Below, piece after piece: positions 27,101 to 35,901 of a stretch of 64,000 nt of DNA. The translations under genes and the position numbers were made by a program. Numbering within the stretch: position 1 is the stretch's first letter; every line of letters starts with the position of its first letter. The DNA comes from Erythrocercus mccallii (taxonomy: Eukaryota > Chordata > Aves > Passeriformes > Dicruridae), in NCBI GenBank assembly GCA_013397435.1, contig VZRG01000770.1:62001-126000 (forward strand), in the 5' to 3' direction. The notes under the pieces are model-generated. The model was not told where the DNA came from. It saw only the letters and a program-made list of their open reading frames with translations, and searched no databases.

Positions 27101-30100
27101 CTGAAATATGTCTCAGGTCAATCAGCTACCATATATATCCCTGTTCTTGCTTTACTCCACAGGGCCCCTTTCCATGAGCCATAATAAAATGCTCTTTGGA
27201 TTTTAACTGGAGCTAGGTCCATCCAGCTTTTTCTTGCTTCTGACACTATTAATTAGATCAACCTGCCTCTAAGAACTATTTCAAAATGGTTGTCTTCATG
27301 CATTTCTCATTGTTATTCTTTAGTTGGATTGTATTTTGACAGTCAGAGGTTGATTACCAGTTCTGACAAAGCTTTGAATAAGCTACATTCTGCCTGTTGG
27401 GCTGGGTCCATTCTTAATCACTGACCAAGCAGGCTATTGCATGCTTTATACACAACTTGAAATTCATGTATCAGTCTGCTTCAGATATAAAACTGAAGGG
27501 ATGCAATTTGTCAGCTATCATGTGGGAAGAGAAGTAAACACCCTGTTAACTCTCTTACGTGACTGCTATTAAAAGAAAGAGGAAATAGGAGTCTAGCACT
27601 CCATTATGCTTTATAGAAAAGTCTTTCAGAAGTGCTGCTGGGGTTTGTATGTTGTTTTGGTTTTTTTGTTTTTAAGCAAAAATTAAAATTTAAAAGAATG
27701 ATCAGCACTCCAGTGAGGCATGCTTAAACTGACAGAATCCTCCTCTTAAAATATCAGAATTTCCCCAGTCTGTGAAAGCCTCCTGTTCCACCAGAATTTC
27801 AAGGGATTGGAGTGGACTTTTCACATTCAGAACTATTTCACTGAGTTTACACACTAAGAAAATTTCAGGACGGTCAAGAATTTCTTTTTTTGGATGAAAG
27901 GTACAGTTTTTCCGTAAGATGACTGTATTTGAAATAGGAAGATAGATTTGTCATCCTCTAGCATTTGTAACCTGCAATTCAGGTTACAAATTCAGGGTAG
28001 GATAACTTTCTAAACCCAAGCTGTAAATTAAACCTATGTGGTCCAAATTAGAGAATGCACAGGAATTTCTGTGTTCAAGTACTGCAGCCTGTGTTTCTCA
28101 GTAGGCTGTATTGCATGACTCTCATGTTCTTTACTGATCTCCACATGCCACAAACCTGTTAAATAGACCTGCAGTGAGACATCCACATTCGAGGTTTCAG
28201 CAAGTGTCTGCAGGGCCAGGCTGCCCGTGCTTGGGGCTGATATTTTGGATTTGCTCCATTTGAAAGCACTGTTTTGGCTGACAAAGGCACATTTAATGAT
28301 GCAAGCAGTGCAAAACTACTAATGTATAAGCCATCAACCAAGCTTTTGAAATAATGTGAGGAGTTCTGTCTTTGGACAAGCTGCATCCAAGATGGGAGTC
28401 AGGGTATACGGCAACTCATGTCAGTCACCTTACAAAAAAGTATGTCTTCATTTTCAAAGGCTGAGAGAGAATATTTGGCTTCTTTTAGGTTTTTCCCCAG
28501 GCCCAGAGCATATTTTTCCATGTTACCTCTGTCTCAGACTGAATTCAGACTACTTACCGTAGAAGTTGCTTTTTGATTTTTCAGCAACTTATGTTCCATC
28601 CTGTGGCTGCATCTCTGGTCATACTGTTCAGGAACTTGCTGTTTGTCACTTTATAAAAATATTACATTTTTAGGATAGCTTTACTTGTTATTGTGACCCC
28701 CTTACAGTTTAGTAATTGTTTTGGGGGAAGTACAGGTTTGTCAAGAGAGTTTATCCTCTTCCATTGCCAGCTACCATCACAAAAATCCTTTTAGCATTTT
28801 AAGAGTTTTAAATTTAGATAAAGGGATTATTTTCAAGTAAATTATAATTCTCTGAAGATCGTATCCCCTAAAGATCCACAGTTATCTAATCCTTTTTCAT
28901 TGAGAGATCAAAAATGTGTTGGCAGTTGAAGGATAAAGCACAGCATATAGAGCTGTCAGTGCCTTGCTCCCTTGGGCCTCATGGGAGTGACTGAAAGCTC
29001 CAGAACTTTATAACAAGCTGCCGGCTTTAGCGTGGTACTTTGTCTGTGCTCTGTGGAGGGTACTTTCCTCAGAGCTTTCTGTTCACTTCAGGTAAGTTCT
29101 TTCCTCCATTAGATTTCTTTAATGCAGAGATTTTTTTAAAAAAGAGATTGCTCAGGAATCGTAAAGCAATCACTATCAGCTATATTCTGTTGTGCTTAGA
29201 AGGAAATGTGTGCAATTCCTATTGTTAATATTTATTTCCAATAGGAAAATTTGTCAGTGGTGGGAAAGAGAAATATAAAATGCTAAAGGTACTTTTGTCA
29301 CTCTTTTCCTGGATAGATCACTACAGGCTACAATTTGGAAGATGACCGGTGTGAATGTGTAGCACTTCAAGATTTCAAGCCTGGAGAACAGGTAATGTGA
29401 AGAGTTGTTTACATTATTGTTGTTTCATTAAGTTCTGTGGACACTTGCTGACTCCCTAGAAAATTTTAATAATATAGTGGTGTGGATTAAACCTTGCTAC
29501 ATTTGAATTTTATTATTCCAAGCTAATTTTGAGTGAAAATGCTACCTAACTAAATACATGTACATTTTTCAGAATATTTTCTATCACTTGGTAGATCCCG
29601 ACTGTAGGAGAGCTTTATTCCTCATATTTACAGAACTATTTGAAATATTTAATCATTGGTGAATGAACATAGGCAGCCACCAAGTTTGGTGTTCTGGAAG
29701 AGCTTAGTAAAAGAGCATATCCAAAGGACCAAAGATAAATAGTTTTAGATTTGTCTGCAATAGTGGATTGTAGAGTCTTTTTTAACAATGGTGTTTGTTG
29801 GCTTTCTTGTTAGTCTTTATTGATTTAAAAGAGGTGAAATGAAGTACAGTTGCCAGTCATTTTAACCCATGGTGTTGTCATTGCAATGCTTCATGGAAAT
29901 GAGGAAGGACCTAAGAACATCCTTCGTCCCTTTCGCACAGGCATGCATATGTTTACCTCTTCATCCTGAGACAGCAGGACAGTCTTGCAGGGATGCATGG
30001 AACAGTTCTGAATCCAGTATTTTGATCAGAACTGCTCAAAAACAAAAATGAGTGTCCAAAGTAGTGATGCATTGAAGACAGTGGTTCCAGGAGAGTAGGA

Positions 30101-33100
30101 ATCCCTTGTGCTGTGCCAGCAGCCACCCTAAACCCTCAGGTGGAGCAGTACTCCTTTTCTGACTGCTGCCTGTGCATCAGCATGGCAAGACAAAGCCTTT
30201 GTCTGTGAAACATCCTGAAATGTTTTGTAACTCAGCCTCTGAGTTATTACTTTTACTGTATTATTTTGCCAGTCTTACATTTATAATATTTTGTTTTTAA
30301 TTTTCCCCATGTACTGTTATCTTTTTTTAACAAAGAAGTGTCTGGAATTTTTTCTTTTTGAATACATCTTTCCAGAAGTGTATTTATCCTCATTGCTATG
30401 CTGAGGTTTACAGTGATTGTATATTTTTGCTCTCAGAATTTGTTATGGTAGTCAAATATCTTCTGTTTTTTCCAATTGTGGTATGATGAGTTAAAAGGGG
30501 TCCTCAGTTTTTCCAGAAGTGATCCAATTTATAATTTTCCACAGCTGGCAGTGGATGTGTTATATAGCTGTTCTGGCTGCTGTCTCCATTTCAATTATAG
30601 AGGGTTCCTATATTTCAATTTTATTTTAGTAGTTTCACTTTGTCTGCTATTTATCAGAGGTTTTTTTGAATTTCTGTGCAAACTTTAACTGTTAGTGACA
30701 TCTTTAAAGCACTGTAATTATATAATGCTTCAGTCCTTTAATATACCATGCAGATGTTATTTCTTACAGTTTCAGCAGGAAGAATGTATGATCCATGCTT
30801 TTAGTATTAAAAATGTTACACAGCAGAGGTCCACAGAGTCTGTCTAACACTAGCCTGAAACAAAGCAATTCTCACTCTGTTTAATTGGTTTTTTTGTAAA
30901 ACAGTCTTGGGTTTTAAGAGCGTACTGTGTAATGTGTGCATAATATATGACTTTTAGTTTAATATGAGATGTATCACAGTTGTTTTAAAACTTGAGAGGG
31001 TGAGCAGCTCTCTCATCACGCACTGCTTTGACATACCTAGGCAGGTCACACAGGTCACATGTTCATCATATGAGTGTGTTATAGTATAAAGTTTACTATA
31101 ATTCAATATCATATTTAAGCATTTAGTGCTTGGGATAAATAATTCTAATACAAAGTTGAAAACAGAGAAAGTAAATGGCATCATTGCTGTTACTGAGCCC
31201 TTTAGAGAGCGCTGTGTCTTCTTCTGTCAGCTAGAGAGGAATGGAAGCTTGCAGGCATCCAGAGCACTGCTGTACCCTAAGGTTCTGAAGGGAATTTTGT
31301 AACTGCTGGAACTTTTTTTTCTGAGTGACAATTCTGTTATCAAACACAAATGGGAAAATATCCTCTTGATGTGGGAGAATACAATTGCTACTCTGACCTC
31401 TAGTCCCATGAATTTCATACTGCCTAGCCCTGAGTTAAATACATTCTGCAGGTTATATTTAGGAACTTATTTCTAAATGTGAATTAAAGCAACTATATGC
31501 TTTATAGAAAAGAGTTCAGAGTAAAACAAAAATAAATACTGGCTGAACACAGCTCAGATCTCTCTGTATGATGTACTGTGGTATATCCATATCTTAAGGT
31601 AACATTTAAATGAAAGCAAAGTTGATCTATCAGCAGTATAGTTTTGAGTGGACATTTGGTTGGGGAAAATGACTCCAGAAACACCATTTCTTTTAATGGG
31701 CCCTCCTTGTCTCTGATTTTTTTAGGCATTTTATAAGCCTTTGAAAGCTTATTTCCATATGCTGGTACTTTATGACAGTATGAGAAATCAGAACATTTTT
31801 ATTTTAAAATACAGACTAAGAATTTCTTCTTGCCTTTCAAAAGTCTTTGGATATGTTTGCATCTACCTCTAAAGTGTAATTGCTACATTATATACAGCAT
31901 TTGAGTCAATACCAGAAAACAAAGCATGTTTCTTCTTATAACCAAATATACCTTGTACTCAGAATAATAACTCTTTTAGAAAATAAATTTCAAATTATGT
32001 CAGTTTTGTGAGCTGATCTTAAGCTTTTTTCCCGTCCCTTCACTTCTCTTTTCATCCTTCTAGATTTACATTTTTTATGGCACTCGGTCAAACGCTGAAT
32101 TTGTGATCCACAGTGGTTTTTTCTTTGATAATAATTCACATGACAGAGTGAAAATAAAGCTTGGCGTGAGTAAAAGTGACAGGCTGTATGCTATGAAGGC
32201 AGAGGTCTTAGCTCGTGCTGGTATCCCAACGTAAGTAAAACACAATGCCATGAGTTTTTAAAAACATTTCCATAGTATATAGTGTCCAGAAGAGCATATA
32301 TGAAGCTCTTTTGTGATAATTTTCTGAGGTGTAATATTTCTCCTGTTTGTATAGCAAATTAAAGTTGTTGTAATAATATTTACAAAAGTTTTCTGAGCTA
32401 TATTATCATCTAATTTGAACCATATATAAGGCAAAAAAGCCTTTGCTTTAATAACCATTTGAACAAAAACAGAGCAAGGATTAATTTGAAGCAATCTGTG
32501 GTTTTACTTTCTTTTCTATCCCTTGCAGACATACTACAATGCTCAGGATGTGAATTACAGCATTTTCCTTTAGTCATTTCAGTCCAGAGGGTGCTATTAG
32601 GAGCATGAAACACTGCATTTTCATGAATTTATTATGAAAGCTGTATAAAATAATTTTAAGAGTAAAATTGTAGAGATAATCATTCTTTTCAGATACAGGT
32701 TAGGGAGGCTTTTGAGTTTGAGCTAGTATTACCTAATTTTTTTAAGTTACTTTTGTAGCAGTACATTTGTTGTATACTTTATGGTTTTCTATGTTGAAAT
32801 AAGTTCAATGATATGACAATTGGACTTGTATTTACTATTTTTGTTTGATTATTTCTTTTATTAGTTCAAGTGTTTTTGCCTTGCACTCCAGTGAGCCTGC
32901 AATCTCTGCCCAGCTTTTGGCTTTCCTTCGAGTGTTTTGTATGAGTGAAGGTAGGATATTTTATGAAGATAACCTAGTTTATGTTTGTCTTGTTGTGGGG
33001 ATTTTTGATTGGTTTTTTTTGTTGATGTAGGAATGTGATAGACATTTATATAAAACATTAAGATAGAAGATCAGAAAAGTTGAGGAGTTTAGATTAAAAA

Positions 33101-35901
33101 AGAATCTCTATGCTACTGAAAACCCCAATATTTGGCCATGTCATCTGAGGGAATATTTCAGTAACTCTAAAAGCATGTGATGATACAGTTTTTGTCTTTT
33201 TTTCTTTTAATCTCCCAGACTCTTGTGAATGAGTGAGTTTTGGAGTTTGATCTCTAATTTGTAGGTTTCCAAATAGTTTGCAGAACAAGATCATGTAAGA
33301 CCTAGGGGTTTACATGCTTAAAATCACAGCATTTTAGCCATCACCACTGGAATAATTTAAGTGTGAAATTGGAATAGTCTGTACTGTAGAGGAAATGTGG
33401 AAGAGACATTTTAAAGTAAATACTTTCAGTATTTTAGCTTCAATATTTTGTAATCTAAATATTCCATATTTTGATAATCTAAACCAAATTTCTGTATTTG
33501 CAGACTGTCTTTCTAGTGTTTCTCTTTTATTACTTTTATTTGTGGGGAAAATATGTGTACATTTAATAAATATTCACCTTATTTGTGCATGTGAAACTTC
33601 TCATTAAATGCTCATAATAGCTCCTTGCTGGTTAGATGCAGTTTTGAAGGTTATGAATGTGACAGTTTGTCATGACCATGAGAGAAGTCCCTTGCAGTTA
33701 GGAATACTGTGCAGATGATGTGGATTTTTTGTGCCAACAGGAATACTGAAGTAGCTGAGTTTTTGCATGTGGTCTCTTTGCTTTCTTTAATAAAAATAAG
33801 GTAACTTAGTGTCATGCCTTCACTTCCTCATCTATCTTTTAGAACTTACTAAGAAATTAGAATATACCAGATTTTAGTTGGAAGGAATCTACAACATCAA
33901 TCTATTCCAATTGCCTGATACTTCTGGGAAGTAAATTCAAGGGAAGAGAATTTTAGGATGGTGATGAGGGAGTGAATTTTGGCTTGGAGAGGAAAATATA
34001 GCTAATTGCATTTCTCTGGTATATGATTGTGCTCAGTTTATTTATATGTCTTAAATACTGTTTAAGAATACTGTTTATTGAGAAACTGCATGCAAGCTCT
34101 TGGTGAAGTTTGTGATAACTGCTTTGCAGTAGTCAAATTTATTAATTAAAAGTTTAATGAAATTTGTGTAATGTCAAGGAGCTGATTAAATGTTTTCTGC
34201 TCTTGAGTTTTGATGGATGTCTTTTCTGACCACCTGTAGGAAGTTTCTGCTACTGAAAAAGATTACCAAAACAATAGGAAAAAGAATTCAATTGCTAGTT
34301 GCACACTCTCTGGCCTGTTCCTTTTATTCTCAAAAAGTTCATTGAACTCTTTACAAATTTACTCACTTTCATTTATGAATGATTTTACAAAACATTCTGT
34401 TTCTTTATGCTGTGTATGAGAGGCTGTGATATCTAAAGAACCTTTATTTCCAAGTGGAGAGAAGGCCCATTTTCTGCTGACCTCAAGACTTCCAGTTTTC
34501 TCTTTGAGACATACCCTAGAAAAAAGCAGCATATCTAATAATTCTTATTTGAGGAGAGGGTTATTTTTTGTTAGCTGCTCAAAGATATACAATTGAAAAT
34601 AAATCTTTCTGCAGTTTGCCAGCTGACAAAGTGAATGATGAGATTGTTTTTTAACAGATTGGTTTTATACTTATTGCAGAAGAGCTGAAGGAGCACTTGA
34701 TAGGTGAGCATGCGATTGGCAAAATCTTCACTCTTGGGAACTCTGACTTTCCTGTTAGCTGGGACAATGAAGTTAAACTTTGGACATTCCTGGAAGCCAG
34801 AGCATCCCTTCTTTTGAAAACTTATAAAACAACTGTGGAGGTAAAGATATCATTATGTGTAATTTAAATGTCTGAATTTTTCTGTGTGTTGTGATTGTAG
34901 GAAAAGATATTTTGTCCTCCATCTTGTCTTTGCAAACTTCAATCTAATGTTAGTACATAATTCATTTTGTACTTTTTAAGTGCAGAAACAGTTTTGCATT
35001 ATCTAAGGAAAAACAAATAAGGTTGCAAAAAAGAAAATTTTGTTAATGTAATTTTATTAATGTATTTTTCCTTTGATTCTCTGAGTAGAGACTACCTGCT
35101 TTTTTCTCTGCAAATAAGATGGGGAATCAGTTTCAACTTGTTGTCTATTAGTTGCATTCTCCAGACTGCAAAGAAATTTGCTCCTATTGCAAATGCATAA
35201 GTAAACCTACAGGCTGCATGTATTTGTGAAGTAACTTGACTTTGCTTGTCATGTGGACTGATTTATGTGCAGAAATTTTGGGCTTTTTTATGATTTCATG
35301 ACAAATTTCACTGGGACTCCTTGCAGACCTCCCTCATGTCCATTTGGCTCCACCTGCAGAGCCTGGTGTCACTTCCTGCTCAGAGAAAGAAACGAGGTGA
35401 GGGGCTGTTTTATTGTGTTGAGTGTTAGTAACAGACTTGCTTTTTCTTTTCTAACAGGTTGATAAGTCCTTCCTGGAGACTCATGACCTCACTCCACATG
35501 CGATAATGGCCATCAAATTGCGCTTGGGTGAAAAAGAGATCCTGGAGAAGGCAGTAAAGAGCGCGGCTGCCAGCAGAGAGTATTATACCAAACAAATGGC
35601 AGATGGAGCTCCGCTTCCAAAATATGACAAGGGCCATATTGCCTTGTTGGAGAACACTGTGGCAGACTCTAGGCTCCCTATTGTCTTAAGAAACCTAGAA
35701 GATGTGGAAGAGCAAGGGGACTTAAAGATTGATGAAGCCATTGATGCTGAAGTCACAGAGAATGGGTTTGTAAATGGTGAAAACACTTTATTTAATGGGA
35801 CCAAATCAGAAAGTGAAAATCTTAGTAAAGAGAAAAGCAACAGAGGGACTGAAGATGCCAAAGAATCTTCTTCAGAAAGTACTGATGAGGTTAAAGAATA
35901 G
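1..35901 (+). CDS. SETD3: SETD3, actin-histidine N-methyltransferase (complete, 12 coding exons)
   Basis: SETD3 transfers a methyl group from S-adenosylmethionine to the N-tau atom of actin His73 in the cytoplasm. Joining the twelve exons listed below gives 1782 nt, 593 aa plus a TAG stop, against 594 aa in human. The N-terminus MGKKSRVKTQKS is that of the family, which fixes the start at position 1. Domain order from family knowledge: SET about residues 94-314, interrupted by an iSET insert (about 131-254), then the Rubisco-LSMT substrate-binding domain (about 345-475) and an acidic, Ser/Glu-rich tail. Visible key residues at human numbering are R75, R254 and N278-H279 (SAM site), N256 and W274 (target histidine pocket), and Y313 and R316. 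No frameshift, early stop or missing catalytic residue is seen, so the gene should be functional. The promoter and non-coding first exon lie upstream of the window. Phases of all exon joins are consistent. Confidence 0.97.
104..1688 (+). other. SETD3 intron 1
   Basis: This 1585-bp intron is AT-rich, with donor GTAAGT and acceptor TTTCCAG. Near its 3' end it contains a short AT/GT microsatellite (about 1617-1660). I see no exon or structured RNA in it. Confidence 0.9.
1689..1781 (+). CDS. SETD3: SETD3 coding exon 2 (K35 to first base of G66)
   Basis: The 93-nt exon completes the lysine codon split by intron 1 and encodes the CSSP..GPGKEWEEY segment followed by a basic helix rich in Lys and Arg (KIRKKQK). 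It ends in phase 1 at donor GTAAAT. The segment is N-terminal to the SET core and nearly identical to the mammalian protein as I recall it. Confidence 0.96.
1782..4797 (+). other. SETD3 intron 2
   Basis: This 3.0-kb AT-rich intron has donor GTAAAT and acceptor TATATAG. It contains a small direct repeat at 4274-4311. An open frame of 148 codons at 4181-4627 has no recognisable domain and looks like chance. Confidence 0.9.
4274..4311 (+). repeat. Two-copy direct repeat, 21-bp period
   Basis: The 17-mer ATCCTTAGATATTTTAG occurs at 4274-4290 and again, identical, at 4295-4311, with 4 bp between the copies. This is a local duplication inside intron 2 with no evident function. Confidence 0.9.
4798..4946 (+). 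CDS. SETD3: SETD3 coding exon 3 (G66-K115)
   Basis: The 149-nt exon starts at the second base of G66 and ends in phase 0 at donor GTGAGC. It holds the beginning of the SET domain, including the FDGKR stretch with R75, a SAM-contacting residue in human SETD3. The EEEGFGL motif corresponds to the first SET strand and the E104-F106 SAM contact region. Differences from human are conservative. Confidence 0.96.
4947..6065 (+). other. SETD3 intron 3
   Basis: This 1119-bp intron is flanked by GTGAGC and TTTCTGTAG. Its main feature is a diverged tandem duplication at 5248-5398. Nothing else is recognisable. Confidence 0.9.
5248..5398 (+). repeat. Diverged tandem duplication, about 75-bp unit, two copies
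   Basis: Copy 1 (5248-5322) and copy 2 (5323-5398) both begin CTATTTAGTC, both carry a CTTTTAAAG-like middle, and both end in AGAGGTRTTTGCAATAC, with scattered substitutions and small indels between. The junction is head to tail without spacer. Confidence 0.8.
6066..6138 (+). CDS. SETD3: SETD3 coding exon 4 (A116 to first base of G140)
   Basis: The 73-nt exon encodes AEELFLWVPRKLLMTVESAKNSVL plus one base of the following glycine. This is SET-domain core leading into the iSET insert. The acceptor is TTTCTGTAG and the donor GTAAGA, phase 1. An open frame continues to 6281 but that extension is intronic. Confidence 0.96.
6139..6649 (+). other. SETD3 intron 4
   Basis: This 511-bp intron is AT-rich, with a T run near 6530-6541. 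The acceptor is TTAATTCAG. I see nothing else in it. Confidence 0.9.
6650..6906 (+). CDS. SETD3: SETD3 coding exon 5 (G140-Q225)
   Basis: This 257-nt exon encodes most of the iSET helical insert: LYSQDRILQAMGN, then LLCERANPNSFW, then TLPSEYDTPLYFEEDE and the FSQYKNTARQYAYFYKVIQ helix. The donor is GTAAGA, phase 0. It is the second-largest coding block of the gene, after exon 12, and nearly identical to mammalian SETD3. Confidence 0.97.
7130..7465 (+). mobile_element. Degraded CR1 LINE 3' fragment, sense
   Basis: Recognisable but heavily diverged CR1 3'-region phrases occur in order: GGAGGCCTCATCATGAATACTG, AGACCAGAGGAGGGCTG, ACTAAGGGAGCTGGACTTGT, and the terminal TCTATGATTCTTTGA at about 7446-7460, which resembles the ATTCTATGA terminal repeat. 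It is an old non-functional insertion in intron 5. Confidence 0.7.
11095..12790 (+). mobile_element. CR1 LINE, sense, internally deleted
   Basis: The 5' part (about 11095-11800) matches the end of the CR1 ORF2 endonuclease: translation near 11390-11430 reads LGCSDHE..DFRILRGG, the conserved SDHE region. After about 11800 the sequence jumps to the far 3' portion (from about 12000), with a CCACCTGGAGTACTGCACCC block at 12287-12306. It ends in the usual tail near 12725-12790 (GGTGTTGGACTAGGTGATCC). Most of the reverse-transcriptase domain is therefore missing. No intact ORF remains; open frames on either strand here are remnants or shadows. Confidence 0.88.
12795..13212 (+). mobile_element. Second CR1 LINE fragment, sense, internally deleted and 3'-truncated
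   Basis: It begins with the CR1 reverse-transcriptase start region (CCTGAGGACTGGAAGAAAGC at about 12809, translating to PEDWKKANVTPI). It loses the RT core after about 12920, resumes in the 3' region (GTGCAAAGTCCTGCACCTGG), and stops abruptly at about 13210 without the CR1 tail. It lies directly behind the tail of the preceding CR1 copy, so the two may be nested or successive insertions. Confidence 0.8.
14790..15190. other. GC-enriched intronic block, unrecognised
   Basis: Composition rises clearly above the surrounding AT-rich intron, and stops are rare in several frames on both strands (open frames of about 170 codons each way). The translations show no domain, no signal peptide and no splice context that I recognise. 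It may be an old retroposon or repeat fragment; it is not called a gene. Confidence 0.4.
16140..16215 (+). repeat. Hairpin-forming inverted repeat, pre-miRNA-like size
   Basis: GTGGAAGCTTGG (16159-16170) is perfectly complementary to CCAAGCTTCCAC (16189-16200), an 18-nt loop apart. Outside it, CCAGGA (16140-16145) pairs with TCCTGG (16210-16215) across an internal loop that also allows GCC/GGC pairing. The whole fold is about 76 nt. It could be a MITE remnant, a chance palindrome or a small-RNA precursor; the sequence alone does not decide. Confidence 0.75.
16488..16548 (-). mobile_element. Short CR1 tail fragment, antisense
   Basis: The + strand reads CAGAGTTGGAAGGTACCCAC and then AAGGATCATC...CCAGCTCCTG. 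This is the complement of the familiar CR1 3' terminus (consensus GAGTTGGAAGGGACCCACAA with GGATCAT). Only about 60 bp are left. Confidence 0.65.
17008..17067 (+). repeat. Inverted repeat with internal 18-bp palindrome
   Basis: ATTTCAGAAT (17008-17017) is the exact reverse complement of ATTCTGAAAT (17058-17067). Between them lies a perfect palindrome GTGTATGTATACATACAC (17019-17036), giving a two-level hairpin or cruciform. No coding potential. Confidence 0.8.
19262..19310 (+). repeat. Polypyrimidine tract
   Basis: About 49 bases are C or T with a single A, including long T runs and a C7 run. Such a tract can form triplex DNA or bind PTB-type proteins. It lies about 215 bp upstream of the exon-like segment at 19526. 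Confidence 0.85.
19526..19625 (+). other. Exon-like segment encoding a possible signal peptide (candidate nested or alternative exon)
   Basis: A strong acceptor (T-rich tract then TTTAG, AG at 19524-19525) precedes a 100-nt segment that ends at a usable donor, AGG|GTAACG. ATG at 19545, with purine at -3, opens 27 codons in phase 0: a short Lys-containing start, a hydrophobic run (LFVFAVVITLI) and an Ala-Ser-Ser region resembling a signal-peptidase site, then DNIFTER. Read through unspliced, it stops after 30 codons. I do not recognise the peptide. It is not part of known SETD3. Without a partner exon it remains a candidate only. Confidence 0.3.
20860..21330 (-). promoter_or_regulatory. Orphan intronic CpG island, possible antisense promoter
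   Basis: About 470 bp of very GC- and CpG-rich sequence lies in the middle of an AT-rich intron, with GC-box-like GGGCGG cores and a CTCF-like motif. On the minus strand two good splice donors occur: CGATCG|GTGAGA (exon end at 21308) and CCCC|GTGAGTG (exon end at 21236), the latter 19 nt after an ATG at 21254. This arrangement fits a promoter transcribing leftward, antisense to SETD3, but no TSS or second exon can be shown. Long open frames here (up to 183 codons on both strands) reflect GC content. Confidence 0.6.
21115..21129 (+). promoter_or_regulatory. CTCF-like binding motif
   Basis: CCGGCAGGGGGCAGT agrees with the CTCF core consensus CCASYAGRKGGCRSY at 14 of 15 positions (only the third base differs). 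It sits inside the intronic CpG island. Confidence 0.6.
21410..22280. promoter_or_regulatory. Putative conserved regulatory DNA beside the CpG island
   Basis: The sequence is rich in homeodomain- and POU-type cores (TAATTA, TAATTG, ATGCTAATGCAT at 22060-22071, TATGCAAA) and retains isolated CpGs unusual for neutral AT-rich avian intron. It shows no repeat signature. A 16-nt A run (21744-21759) interrupts it. The call rests on texture and motif density, not on an alignment. Confidence 0.35.
22790..23000. promoter_or_regulatory. Putative conserved element just upstream of exon 6
   Basis: A non-repetitive stretch about 50-250 bp before the exon 6 acceptor contains preserved CpGs (GTAGCGCGGCTGGACGCC) and AT-rich factor-like cores (AAATAATGAAATT). 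It could be an enhancer or a splicing regulator of the short, distant exon 6. Conservation is not demonstrated. Confidence 0.25.
23044..23102 (+). CDS. SETD3: SETD3 coding exon 6 (T226 to second base of R245)
   Basis: The 59-nt exon encodes THPNASKLPLKDSFTYDDY plus two bases of R245. It is the smallest exon and lies behind the 16-kb intron. The acceptor is TTTTGCAG; the donor GTTGGT is the weakest in the gene (T at +3). Its length is not a multiple of three, so skipping would shift the frame. Confidence 0.96.
23103..24939 (+). other. SETD3 intron 6
   Basis: This 1837-bp AT-rich intron has donor GTTGGT and acceptor ACTTTTGCAG. Several short open frames at 24412-24866 show nothing recognisable. 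Confidence 0.9.
24940..25054 (+). CDS. SETD3: SETD3 coding exon 7 (third base of R245-L283), SAM and substrate pocket
   Basis: The 115-nt exon encodes RWAVSSVMTRQNQIP, then ALIPLWDMCNHTNGL. It carries R254 and N278-H279 of the SAM site, N256, which in the human enzyme hydrogen-bonds the target histidine, and W274, which lines the histidine pocket. All are at the human numbering. The donor is GTAAGG, phase 0. Confidence 0.97.
25055..29316 (+). other. SETD3 intron 7
   Basis: This 4.3-kb AT-rich intron contains a TTTA-type microsatellite (about 26129-26155) and a small perfect hairpin at 27964-27990. No repeats of known family or exons are recognised. Confidence 0.9.
27964..27990 (+). repeat. 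Perfect short hairpin in intron 7
   Basis: TTTGTAACCTG (27964-27974) and CAGGTTACAAA (27980-27990) are exact reverse complements separated by a 5-nt loop, giving an 11-bp stem. There is no T tract after it and no sign of a terminator or RNA gene. Confidence 0.85.
29317..29391 (+). CDS. SETD3: SETD3 coding exon 8 (I284-Q308)
   Basis: The 75-nt exon encodes ITTGYNLEDDRCECVALQDF and KPGEQ, the SET-C strand region between the NH motif and the catalytic tyrosine. The acceptor is CTGGATAG, the donor GTAATG, and both boundaries are phase 0, so skipping would stay in frame. Confidence 0.96.
29392..32063 (+). other. SETD3 intron 8
   Basis: This 2.7-kb AT-rich intron shows no recognisable repeat or exon. 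The acceptor is CATCCTTCTAG. Confidence 0.9.
32064..32230 (+). CDS. SETD3: SETD3 coding exon 9 (I309 to second base of T364), catalytic tyrosine
   Basis: The 167-nt exon begins IYIFYGTRSNAEF, so the catalytic Y313 and R316 fall exactly at human numbering. It continues through HSGFFFDNNSHDRVKIKLG and into the start of the Rubisco-LSMT substrate-binding domain (KSDRLYAMKAEVLARAGIP). The donor is GTAAGT, phase 2. Confidence 0.97.
32231..32864 (+). other. SETD3 intron 9
   Basis: A 634-bp AT-rich intron with acceptor CTTTTATTAG. I see nothing in it beyond unique-looking sequence. Confidence 0.9.
32865..32950 (+). CDS. SETD3: SETD3 coding exon 10 (third base of T364 to first base of E393)
   Basis: The 86-nt exon encodes SSVFALHSSEPAISAQ then LLAFLRVFCMSE, part of the helical substrate-binding domain. 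Donor GTAGGA, phase 1. An open frame reads on to 33030 but is intronic. Confidence 0.96.
32951..34679 (+). other. SETD3 intron 10
   Basis: This 1729-bp AT-rich intron has acceptor CTTATTGCAG. A possible CR1 tail remnant is at about 33858-33920. Nothing else is recognised. Confidence 0.88.
33858..33920 (-). mobile_element. Possible CR1 tail remnant, antisense
   Basis: AGAATATACCAGATTTTAG, TTGGAAGGAATCTACAACAT and CTATTCCAATTGCCTGATAC resemble the complement of an avian CR1 terminus (AGTTGGAAGGGACCCACAAC), with many changes. The match is short and partly degraded. Confidence 0.4.
34680..34840 (+). CDS. SETD3: SETD3 coding exon 11 (E393-E446)
   Basis: The 161-nt exon encodes EELKEHLIGEHAIGKIFTLG, then NSDFPVSWDNEVKLWTFLEA and RASLLLKTYKTTVE, helices of the substrate-binding domain. 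The GEHAIGK stretch differs from the human sequence more than its neighbours. Donor GTAAAG, phase 0. Confidence 0.96.
34841..35457 (+). other. SETD3 intron 11
   Basis: A 617-bp intron with a strong acceptor (TTTTCTTTTCTAACAG). No other feature is seen. Confidence 0.9.
35458..35901 (+). CDS. SETD3: SETD3 coding exon 12 (V447-E593 and stop)
   Basis: The 444-nt terminal coding exon encodes the last helices (MAIKLRLGEKEILEKAVKSA), the EYYTKQM..LPKY segment and DSRLPIVLRNLE. A low-complexity acidic Ser/Glu/Lys-rich tail follows, ending STDEVKE and TAG at 35899-35901. The tail is the least conserved part of the family and accounts for the one-residue difference from human length. The ORF on the opposite strand (35583-35861) is a shadow of this exon. 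Confidence 0.97.
   Translation, partial: VDKSFLETHDLTPHAIMAIKLRLGEKEILEKAVKSAAASREYYTKQMADGAPLPKYDKGHIALLENTVADSRLPIVLRNLEDVEEQGDLKIDEAIDAEVTENGFVNGENTLFNGTKSESENLSKEKSNRGTEDAKESSSESTDEVKE

Noticed and set aside
35583..35861. 92-codon minus-strand frame opposite SETD3 exon 12
   Set aside because: It mirrors the codon bias of the sense coding exon; a shadow frame.
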